From DASPJQ01 sp035299065 (GTDB lineage: Bacteria > Bacteroidota > Bacteroidia > Flavobacteriales_D > UBA2798), in assembly GCA_035299065.1 (NCBI GenBank), contig DATGXI010000134.1, positions 1 to 14,812 on the forward strand: a stretch of 14,812 nt of DNA. The letters are read 5' to 3'. The notes beneath the pieces are model-generated. The model worked only from the letters and a program-made list of their open reading frames with translations. It was not told the DNA's origin and made no database searches. The position numbers and the translations under genes were made by a program. Positions 1-5,965 of this stretch are shown in pieces. Within the stretch, counting starts at the first letter, position 1. Each line of letters opens with the position of its first letter.

Positions 1-1
1 G

Positions 2-766
2 GCCGAGGTTTCAACCGTGATTGTACGCAGCTGGATAGCCGATATGATTGAGCAGGGCATGGAACCCAAATCGGTTTCGCGCAAAGTTTCAACCCTTCGT
101 ACTTTTTACAAATATTTATTGCGCAACAATGAATTAAAAATCAATCCACTCTCAAAAATTGTTGTGCCAAAAATAAAAAAACGCTTACCTGTTTTTGTGG
201 ACGAAACACGCATGGATAATTTATTCATGCACATGGAGGAACCAAAAACCTATAACCAATTTTTGGAGCAGGCCATAATCGAAATGTTTTATGCAACCGG
301 CATGCGCTTGAGCGAGCTGGTTGATTTGAAAATAAAAAACGTTGATGGAAATACTGTAAAAGTACTTGGTAAACGCAGCAAAGAGCGCATTATTCCCCTT
401 ACCGAAACAGCCAGGGAGGCTTTAAATGCTTATTTGCGCCAACGTAACGTGTTGGAAAAAGTTGTGGATGGAGACCATGTTTTTTTGCTTGAAACCGGAA
501 AAAAACTGTACCAAAAATTTGTTTACCGCATTGTGAATACTTACCTTGCAAGGGTAACGACTGAGAAAAAGAGAAGTCCGCATGTATTACGCCACACCTT
601 TGCAACGCACTTATTAAACAATGGAGCACAGTTAAACGCAATAAAAGAATTATTAGGGCATGCAAGCCTGGCTGCAACGCAGGTTTACACGCACAACACA
701 ATAAGTAAATTAATTAATATTCACCAAAATGCTCATCCGCTTGAACAAAAGCGTAAAGCAGGTTAA
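2..766 (+). CDS. xerC: Tyrosine recombinase XerC/XerD, 5' end cut by window
   Basis: This is a site-specific tyrosine recombinase of the Xer type, which resolves chromosome dimers at dif in the cytoplasm. The reading frame is open from base 2, and family members are about 295-300 residues long, so roughly 40-45 N-terminal residues lie outside the window. The GTG at 17 is an internal codon, not the likely start. Numbering from that GTG, the end of the SAM-like core-binding domain covers about 1-55 and the catalytic domain about 60-240. The catalytic set is complete: Arg97 in ATGMRLSEL, a Lys in GKRSKER (118-124), His189 and Arg192 in SPHVLRHTFATHLL, His215 in LLGHAS, and nucleophile Tyr224 in TQVYTH. 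hpf follows after 21 bp on the same strand, the usual Bacteroidota order, so the two are probably co-transcribed. XerC versus XerD is decided here mainly by that context. Confidence 0.93.
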   Translation, partial: AEVSTVIVRSWIADMIEQGMEPKSVSRKVSTLRTFYKYLLRNNELKINPLSKIVVPKIKKRLPVFVDETRMDNLFMHMEEPKTYNQFLEQAIIEMFYATGMRLSELVDLKIKNVDGNTVKVLGKRSKERIIPLTETAREALNAYLRQRNVLEKVVDGDHVFLLETGKKLYQKFVYRIVNTYLARVTTEKKRSPHVLRHTFATHLLNNGAQLNAIKELLGHASLAATQVYTHNTISKLINIHQNAHPLEQKRKAG

Positions 767-774
767 AAACAAAC

Positions 775-782
775 AAGGAGGT
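775..782 (+). promoter_or_regulatory. Strong Shine-Dalgarno site of hpf
   Basis: AAGGAGGT lies 5 nt before the hpf ATG and is a full match to the anti-Shine-Dalgarno end of 16S rRNA. No other start in this window has a comparable site; their upstream bases are A/T-rich. This is notable because Bacteroidota generally do not rely on Shine-Dalgarno pairing. Confidence 0.85.
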
Positions 783-787
783 ATCTT

Positions 788-1084
788 ATGAACGTACAAT
801 TCCAGTCGGTGCACTTTAATGCCGACAAAAAACTGGTAACATTTACCACAGAAAAAGTTACAAAATTGAACACCCTTCATGACAAAATCACTTCGTCAGA
901 AGTTATTTTACGCCTGGAGAATTCAGATGCCAAGGATAATAAAGTAGCAGAAATTAAATTGAATATACCCGGCAAAGAATTATTTGCCAAGCGCCAGTGT
1001 AATACGTTTGAGGAAGCAGTGGATTTATCGGTTGACGCGCTAAAAAATCAAATAGCCAAATACAAAGGTAAATTAGCAAGGTAG
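788..1084 (+). CDS. hpf: Ribosome hibernation-promoting factor, short HPF/RaiA type
   Basis: This small cytoplasmic protein is of the HPF/YfiA family, which binds the 30S decoding region and keeps ribosomes idle in starvation or stationary phase. The 98 residues match the short form of the family, with one HPF domain and no C-terminal dimerisation extension. Visible features are the opening MNVQFQSVHFNADKKL strand, the EVILRLE strand, the AEIKLNIPGKELFAKR strand pair and a basic C-terminal helix (FEEAVDLSVDALKNQIAKYK). It follows xerC by 21 bp and is closed by a strong terminator, so xerC-hpf looks like one transcription unit. The ATG at 788 is fixed by a perfect Shine-Dalgarno. In many Bacteroidota tRNA genes and tuf come next; here they do not. 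Confidence 0.93.
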   Translation: MNVQFQSVHFNADKKLVTFTTEKVTKLNTLHDKITSSEVILRLENSDAKDNKVAEIKLNIPGKELFAKRQCNTFEEAVDLSVDALKNQIAKYKGKLAR

Positions 1085-1095
1085 AATCAATAACC

Positions 1096-1141
1096 AAAAA
1101 AAGAAAGGGAGTGTTTGAAAAAATACTCCCTTTCTTTTTTT
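1096..1141 (+). terminator. Intrinsic terminator after hpf
   Basis: A perfect 17-bp inverted repeat lies 12 bp past the hpf stop. The arms are 1096-1112 (A-run, then GAAAGGGAGT) and 1125-1141 (ACTCCCTTTC, then a T-run), with a 12-nt loop. The A-run and T-run on either side make it a terminator in both directions. It probably ends the xerC-hpf transcript and could also stop minus-strand readthrough. Confidence 0.88.
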
Positions 1142-1343
1142 AGTAGTGAGAGGTGAGTACTGAGATGTGAGATACGGTACTTCTGGAGAAACGTTTTTGA
1201 CCAGGCGGGGTATACATGCCACGGGCCTGGTACCATCGCTAACGGGGAACAAACAGCTACTAACAAAAGCTAATGTTGGCGGGCTGTCTCCCAACAAACT
1301 ACTTTTCCTGCTTGAGCAAAGATTCTCGTTTTGTTAGGAGCCA

Positions 1344-1447
1344 CCGGGCTATACGCTTCAAGTCCTCACCCTAAAAAAGAGCGAGATCCTTCGTGCCTCA
1401 GAAACGTACGCTCTTTTTTAGGATTCCGGGCTTTTCGCTTCTATCCC
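1344..1447. repeat. Hairpin flanked by 22-bp direct repeats
   Basis: A perfect 14-bp stem (1370-1383 CCTAAAAAAGAGCG; 1409-1422 its complement) with a 25-nt loop is bracketed by two copies of a 22-bp sequence at 1344-1365 and 1426-1447. Both copies begin CCGGGCT and share CGCTTC; 17 of 22 positions match. The layout of a repeat, a palindrome and a repeat resembles palindromic intergenic elements I recall from Bacteroidota genomes. That resemblance is from memory and not verified. The stem could act as a weak terminator, but it stands more than 200 bp from any stop codon. Confidence 0.6.
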
Positions 1448-1680
1448 TGCCCGAATGAGATGAAAGCCTGGGCCAGCGTTTGTAAAACGATGAATAAAAT
1501 TTGCGTAGTCGATCAATGAAAATAAGTTTCAATTGGGCGACAAGTAAATTTTATTCAGCTTGTCTGGTTCAGGCTTTCTCAAAATCATGTTATAAGGATC
1601 ATGCTGCTATAATCCCTGCCCGAACAAAATGAAATTATGCAAAACCGTTTGCACATAAAATTGATCACGAAAGTAAATCT
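1443..1680. repeat. Imperfect direct repeat pair (1443-1530 and 1612-1680)
   Basis: ATCCCTGCCCGAA occurs at 1443-1455 and again at 1612-1624. Similarity then continues imperfectly through shared blocks (ATGAAA, CGTTTG, ATAAAATT, GATCA) to about 1530 and 1680. The second copy is shorter, with gaps. This suggests an old duplication of a small repeat unit. No coding content is apparent. Confidence 0.55.
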
Positions 1681-1816
1681 GTAAGTATAGCAAGTCACAG
1701 AAATAGAACAAAATTAACTTGTAAAAAATCTGTGTTGTACGCGTTAGCTTTTAAAACTGTGAACTAAAAAACTGTAAACTTCTATTCCACACCCACATCT
1801 CACATCTCAATATAAA

Positions 1817-4800
1817 CTACATTGTAAACCCAATCACACAAACGTCATCAACCTGTTCATGTTCTTCATTTTCCCCATCCGGGTATTTTTTCCAGTCTTC
1901 AATAAACGCATCCAGCACCTGGCTTTGTTTTACCTGCGGTGCCACATGGTTTTGCATAAGAATGTCTTTAAATGTTTTCACCATTATTTTTTTGCCCTTA
2001 GGGCCGCCAAACTGGTCGGCATACCCATCCGTACTCATGTAAAACTGGTCTTTGTCCTCGTATGGTATTTCGTGCAGGTGGTAAATTTTTTCTTCAGGTG
2101 TAAATCCACCAACCGCGCATTTATCGGGTTTAAATTCTTCAATTTCCCCGTTGCGTATACGCCACAACGTGCGGTTAGCCCCTGAGTAATAAAGTATTTT
2201 CTTTTCCCTGTCAACGGTAACAACAGCGCAATCCATCCCGTCTTTCATTTTTAAGTTCTGCTCATCACTTTGCCCCAATGATTTTTTAATGCCGCGGTTG
2301 GCTGCTTCCAATATTTTATCGGGCATTAAAATGCGTTTTTCGGGAATAATCTGGTTGAGTTTGTCAATGCACAACATGCTCATAAAGGCACCCGGTACAC
2401 CGTGGCCGGTACAGTCGGCACAAATAATAACCATTTTGCCTTCGTATTTTCCATACCAGTAAAAATCGCCACTTACAATGTCCTTTGGCTTAAACAACAC
2501 AAACGAGTCCGGGAAATCAAGCACCATTTCTTTGGCAAATGGCAACATGGCTTCCTGTATTTTTTGTGCATAGTTAATGCTGTCGGTAATTTCCTGTTTC
2601 TGGTGTTTTAATTCAACGTTGGCACGTTCAATTTCCTGGGTACGTTTTTTTACAATTTCTTCTAGTTGTATGTTTTTTTGTTTGAGTCGGTGTGATAAAA
2701 TGCGGTTGACTGCAATGAATAAAACTATGGCAAAAAGCCCATAGCATATGTATGCCCAAACGGTTCGGTACCATGGCGGCAGTATGGTAAAACTAAATTT
2801 TAAAACGTTGCTTGTTTGTCCAAAAACATTTTTTGCTTTAATGCAAAGGGTATAATTGCCTTCGCGCAGGTTCGAGTATTTTATTTTATTTTCATTTGAC
2901 CATGAGCTCCATGACTCATCATGGCCTTCCAGCATATGTGAATAAAGCACTTTATCGGCCTCTTCAAAATATAGTGCACTTATGGTAAATTCATATGAAT
3001 TGAACTTATAGGCCAGTTCAAATTTGCTGTTGTCTGGCTGGCTATTGATGAATTTTCCGTTTTTAAACCAATTTCCATGAAAAAGAGTAGAATCGTTATT
3101 GACAACAACTTTTCTTAATACAACATCAAATTTTTCGGAATAATTTTTAGTGTAATTTTCCTGGTACCTGATTAACCCGTCAGCTGCCGCAATCCAACAA
3201 TTTTCTTCGTTTTCGGCAAACAAATAATTGATTCGTCCCATGTCAATGGGCAGAAACGGTATTTTAACCGGTTTTTTATCGGAATCAAAATGAAATATGC
3301 GATTGTCAGAACAAACCCAAATGCGTTCACCTGATTGTTTTATGTGTGTAACCTGGCTGCCATCCAGTGTGGGAAGAATGCCTGACAAGTCAAAAAACGG
3401 CTTGTCGTCATCGCCTTTGGTCATTTTACGTAAACCACCATTGGTGCAGAAATAGATCTTATTGTCAATAACACAGGGACGTATTAAATGCAATGAGTGT
3501 TCATCAAGGTTGTCAAATTTTTCGATACCGAGTTTGTCACTGATAACTGAAATTTTAAAAATTCCCTGGCCTATTGAGCCCATCCATACAACAGTGTTTT
3601 CTGCTGTTGAAGAAGGATCAACTGTTAGGGAAAGCCCCCTGGTTATAGGTGTTTCAAAATAATCTTCAAAAAGAATTTTATTGTTTTTTAAATTAATGAG
3701 TACAACGCTTTCAGGACCTGCTATTAATAATTGGTCTTTCAAGGGCAATACAGCAACAGTATGTGCCAGGCCTTTGTATATTTCTTTGAAATTTGTTTTG
3801 TTTCCTAAAAACACTCCACGGTTGGTAGCCACAACAATACTTTCGCCATATGTACTAAAATCGGCAACTTCTCCTGTTAAATTATTTACCTGTTCAAAAT
3901 GTTTCAGGGGATCGGTTTCGCTTTCAACAAAAAGGCCTTCTGATGTTCCAACATAAATGGATTTATCCAGCTTGGTTATGCATTCAACTCCACCAAGTAA
4001 ACCAGTTTCATCTGTATAATAATGCAGGAGTGAACCATAATTTACCAATGCAATACCATTGCTCATGGCCATCCACAAGTTGCGGTGTTTGTCCTCAAGA
4101 ATGTCTCTTATATAATTAACCCGCAAGCCTGTTAATTTGCTTATGCTGTTTTTTACTTTACCGTTGGTGTCAATAATCAGTACGCCTGAATTGGTGGTGT
4201 TAAGTGCAAATTCACCGCTTGAAAGCCTTCTTGCGCCAATTATATTATGCTTTTTAAGTTCTACGCTATCACTGTTGAAACAAAGTGACTGTTGGTTTTT
4301 TGTGTTATATAACCACAGTCCTTTTTCCTGCGTAACAACCATAAGGTTATTGTCATCGTACTTAACAACACCCAGTAAACCGTATTCCCTGAATTCATAA
4401 ATGCCAGAAAGTGTTTTTTTTGTTGTGTTGTTAATTTCAATAAGACCAATTCCACGTTCACGTGCATACAACCGATTCTCACACTTGAACATCATTTGAA
4501 AACTTGATTCGGTTGGTACAACCGAAACCTTTTTATCATTTACTATAAAAAGGTTTTGAGGTGTATGTACATAAATATCTTGGTTAATGCAAAACAAACG
4601 GGTAATGGTGCCGGTTTCAAACTTGTTTTTCTCAAAAACATCCATGAGCGAAACAAACTTCATTTTGCCGTTTTTTCCCGGGGCTAATTTTCCAAATACC
4701 CCGTTGCTGGTTCCTACGTAAACAGTGCCTTTTTCATCCTGGTCAATGGTAAAAACATAGGCCCCTGTTTCAACTTTTACAAAATCCCATTTTAACCCGT

Positions 4801-4990
4801 CATAAATCAAAACACCGCCTGCATTTCCGGCATATATATATCCCCTGTTGTCTTGTAAAACACAATAGTTATCGGGTGTTTGACTGGTGCCGTAATCTTT
4901 GGGCGTAAAATTTGTAACCGGAGGCCTTAACTGTTGTGAAAAACCAAACCCGTTAACAAATAAAAAACAAATGACAAGTAACCTGTTCAT
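1817..4990 (-). CDS. Propeller / Y_Y_Y sensor with SpoIIE-type serine phosphatase output
   Basis: This is a 1057-residue one-helix membrane sensor. A signal peptide (about 1-19, MNRLLVICFLFVNGFGFSQQ) precedes a beta-propeller of degenerate Reg_prop-like repeats (about 25-610; e.g. LQDNRGYIYAGNAGGVLIYDG). A Y_Y_Y domain (about 682-736, with GHDESWSSWS and LREGNYTLCIKAKN) and a transmembrane helix (about 745-762) follow. A coiled coil (767-803) leads to a C-terminal PP2C/SpoIIE domain (804-1057). Metal-binding acidic residues are present: Asp842 (SGDFYW), Asp859 (DCTGHG), Asp917 (KDGMD), Asp988 (STDGYADQFGG) and Asp1048/1049 (DDVCVIG). It probably senses an extracellular or periplasmic signal and dephosphorylates a cytoplasmic phosphoprotein, by analogy an anti-sigma antagonist; the target is unknown. 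I chose ATG 4990 over one 40 codons upstream because it places the signal peptide at the N-terminus. It is divergent from the TIGR02757 gene. Confidence 0.92.
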   Translation of the reverse strand: MNRLLVICFLFVNGFGFSQQLRPPVTNFTPKDYGTSQTPDNYCVLQDNRGYIYAGNAGGVLIYDGLKWDFVKVETGAYVFTIDQDEKGTVYVGTSNGVFGKLAPGKNGKMKFVSLMDVFEKNKFETGTITRLFCINQDIYVHTPQNLFIVNDKKVSVVPTESSFQMMFKCENRLYARERGIGLIEINNTTKKTLSGIYEFREYGLLGVVKYDDNNLMVVTQEKGLWLYNTKNQQSLCFNSDSVELKKHNIIGARRLSSGEFALNTTNSGVLIIDTNGKVKNSISKLTGLRVNYIRDILEDKHRNLWMAMSNGIALVNYGSLLHYYTDETGLLGGVECITKLDKSIYVGTSEGLFVESETDPLKHFEQVNNLTGEVADFSTYGESIVVATNRGVFLGNKTNFKEIYKGLAHTVAVLPLKDQLLIAGPESVVLINLKNNKILFEDYFETPITRGLSLTVDPSSTAENTVVWMGSIGQGIFKISVISDKLGIEKFDNLDEHSLHLIRPCVIDNKIYFCTNGGLRKMTKGDDDKPFFDLSGILPTLDGSQVTHIKQSGERIWVCSDNRIFHFDSDKKPVKIPFLPIDMGRINYLFAENEENCWIAAADGLIRYQENYTKNYSEKFDVVLRKVVVNNDSTLFHGNWFKNGKFINSQPDNSKFELAYKFNSYEFTISALYFEEADKVLYSHMLEGHDESWSSWSNENKIKYSNLREGNYTLCIKAKNVFGQTSNVLKFSFTILPPWYRTVWAYICYGLFAIVLFIAVNRILSHRLKQKNIQLEEIVKKRTQEIERANVELKHQKQEITDSINYAQKIQEAMLPFAKEMVLDFPDSFVLFKPKDIVSGDFYWYGKYEGKMVIICADCTGHGVPGAFMSMLCIDKLNQIIPEKRILMPDKILEAANRGIKKSLGQSDEQNLKMKDGMDCAVVTVDREKKILYYSGANRTLWRIRNGEIEEFKPDKCAVGGFTPEEKIYHLHEIPYEDKDQFYMSTDGYADQFGGPKGKKIMVKTFKDILMQNHVAPQVKQSQVLDAFIEDWKKYPDGENEEHEQVDDVCVIGFTM

Positions 4991-5051
4991 GATATTTGCT
5001 AATATAGCCGAAATTAATGTGTGTGATAGGAGATTTTTTTGAAAAATAAAA

Positions 5052-5125
5052 AAAAGCAAATTACACTGACAATACATCTTGCTTTTCCCGTTAGTTAAGT
5101 ATAGTAACATGTATGTCAGTGTAAT
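5052..5125 (-). promoter_or_regulatory. Overlapping alternative hairpins, attenuator-like on minus strand
   Basis: Read on the minus strand upstream of the propeller phosphatase, an arm at 5125-5109 pairs with 5077-5060 (17 bp with one bulged base; the core ATTACACTGACA is perfect). A second stem, AAAAGCAA (5086-5079) with TTGCTTTT (5059-5052), has the first stem's 3' arm as its loop and is followed by an eight-T run and further Ts. The two pairings cannot easily coexist because there is no linker between 5060 and 5059, so the layout resembles an antiterminator/terminator pair. The long stem should be much the more stable. It could instead be a protein-binding dyad in a divergent promoter region. 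Confidence 0.45.
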
Positions 5126-5164
5126 ACCTCCAATGGATAAAACAAAAAAACATGAAGGTATTAC
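5121..5164 (+). promoter_or_regulatory. Hairpin enclosing the start codon of the TIGR02757 gene
   Basis: GTAATACCT (5121-5129) is complementary to AGGTATTAC (5156-5164), a 9-bp stem whose 26-nt loop contains the ATG at 5152. Its left arm overlaps the right arm of the longer dyad at 5060-5125, so one structure could exclude the other. A role in limiting translation start is inference only. Confidence 0.35.
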
Positions 5165-5913
5165 CTGATATTAAAGACCTGCTGGAGGAAAAAACCGTGC
5201 AGTACAACAACCGCAGTTTTATTCCCGATGATCCCATATGTGTGCCGCATATGTTCTCCAAAAAGCAAGACATTGAAATTGCGGGTTTTTTTGCTGCCAT
5301 GATTGCCTGGGGAAACCGTAAAAGCATCGTAAAAAATGCAAAACGCATTGTTGAGCTCATGGACGAAACTCCCTATGAATTTATAAAAGAAGCATCGCCA
5401 AAAGAAATTAAGCGCCTTTCGGTTTTTGTGCATCGTACGTTTAATGGTGACGACATGATGGAGTATGTCAAAGCCTTGCGAAAATTATATACAAAACACA
5501 ATTCGCTTGAACATTATTTTTTGAAGGACAGTCCCGAAATTGATCGCATAACCCTTTTCAGAAAGGAATTTGTAAAAGGAATAAAATCGGTGCACGCCAT
5601 TCGGCACATTTCAAACCCTGAAACAGGTTCGGCAGCCAAACGCATAAACATGTACCTGCGCTGGATGGTGCGCAATGATAAGGCCGGTGTTGATTTTGGG
5701 ATCTGGAAAAATATTTCGCCCTCTACACTGCGGTTGCCGCTTGACGTGCACACGGGTAATACAGCCCGTAAACTTGGGCTTTTAACACGTAAGCAGGACG
5801 ATGCCAAAGCTGTTGCCGAAGTTATGCAGGTGTTAAGAACCTTTGATCCCCTTGATCCTGTGAAATATGACTTTGCCCTATTCGGATTGGGCGTGTTCGA
5901 AAAGTTCACATAA
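5152..5913 (+). CDS. TIGR02757 / DUF2400 family protein
   Basis: This 253-residue soluble protein belongs to the uncharacterised TIGR02757 (DUF2400) family, recognised from its C-terminal half: KRINMYLRWMVR (163-174), LPLDVHTG (195-202), ARKLGLLTRKQDD (205-217) and FDPLDPVKYDFALFGLGV (231-248). There is no signal peptide or membrane segment. The N-terminal part carries IAGFFAAMIAWGNRKSIVKNAKRIVELM (43-70), also typical of the family. The PLDVHTGNTARKLGL segment resembles the catalytic-Asp region (VDTHxxRV...LGL) of helix-hairpin-helix DNA glycosylases. That is my inference; no glycosylase activity is established for this family that I know of. The start ATG lacks a Shine-Dalgarno. It is divergent from the propeller phosphatase, and the next gene starts 52 bp downstream. 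Confidence 0.88.
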   Translation: MKVLPDIKDLLEEKTVQYNNRSFIPDDPICVPHMFSKKQDIEIAGFFAAMIAWGNRKSIVKNAKRIVELMDETPYEFIKEASPKEIKRLSVFVHRTFNGDDMMEYVKALRKLYTKHNSLEHYFLKDSPEIDRITLFRKEFVKGIKSVHAIRHISNPETGSAAKRINMYLRWMVRNDKAGVDFGIWKNISPSTLRLPLDVHTGNTARKLGLLTRKQDDAKAVAEVMQVLRTFDPLDPVKYDFALFGLGVFEKFT

Positions 5914-5965
5914 AAATGACAAAGAAATAGCTTTCTGTGACTGGAATTAACTAAATTAGGGGTTC

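Larger units (their letters stand above)
1161..1809. repeat. 13-bp inverted repeat at the ends of the gene-free region
   Basis: TGAGATGTGAGAT at 1161-1173 is exactly complementary in reverse to 1797-1809. The arms bracket almost the whole gene-free stretch. They are low-complexity (GTGAGA-type), so they may be simple-repeat remnants rather than the ends of a mobile element. No transposase or target-site duplication is seen. Confidence 0.5.
1142..1816. other. Gene-free, repeat-rich intergenic region
   Basis: About 675 bp hold no convincing gene on either strand. Short open frames here (up to about 75 codons) have low-complexity translations that run across repeats. I see no tRNA: there is no TTCRA T-loop with a matching acceptor stem. 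The region holds several dyads: a 7-bp stem at 1200-1206/1225-1231 (ACCAGGC/GCCTGGT), a 6-bp stem at 1274-1279/1291-1296 (TGTTGG/CCAACA) and a 14-bp stem at 1370-1383/1409-1422. It also has direct repeats and degenerate simple repeats at both edges (GTGAG/TGAGA-like at 1145-1173; two units resembling AACTGTGAACT at about 1751-1782). It looks like an accumulation of small intergenic repeats rather than a decayed gene. Confidence 0.7.

Noticed and set aside
2..766. Integrase of a mobile element
   Set aside because: Its position just before hpf and its close fit to chromosomal Xer recombinases point to the housekeeping enzyme; no other mobile-element genes or att sites are seen.
1073..1297. Possible 74-codon gene on the minus strand
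   Set aside because: It reads through the terminator hairpin and overlaps the end of hpf; its composition is not protein-like.
1200..1340. Integron attC-like site (TAACGGG, GTTGGCGGG and GTTAGG fragments with dyads)
   Set aside because: The core sites do not form the paired, spaced boxes of an attC, and no cassette gene or integrase of that type is nearby.
1331..1519. Possible 62-codon gene on the plus strand
   Set aside because: It spans the palindrome and both CCGGGCT repeats, has no Shine-Dalgarno or promoter, and its translation resembles no known protein.
1142..1816. tRNA genes, expected after hpf in Bacteroidota
   Set aside because: No T-loop with a matching acceptor stem and anticodon arm could be found on either strand.
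4991..5110. 40-codon N-terminal extension of the propeller-SpoIIE protein from an ATG at 5110
   Set aside because: It would bury the clear signal peptide starting at 4990 inside the protein and would run through the strong inverted repeat.
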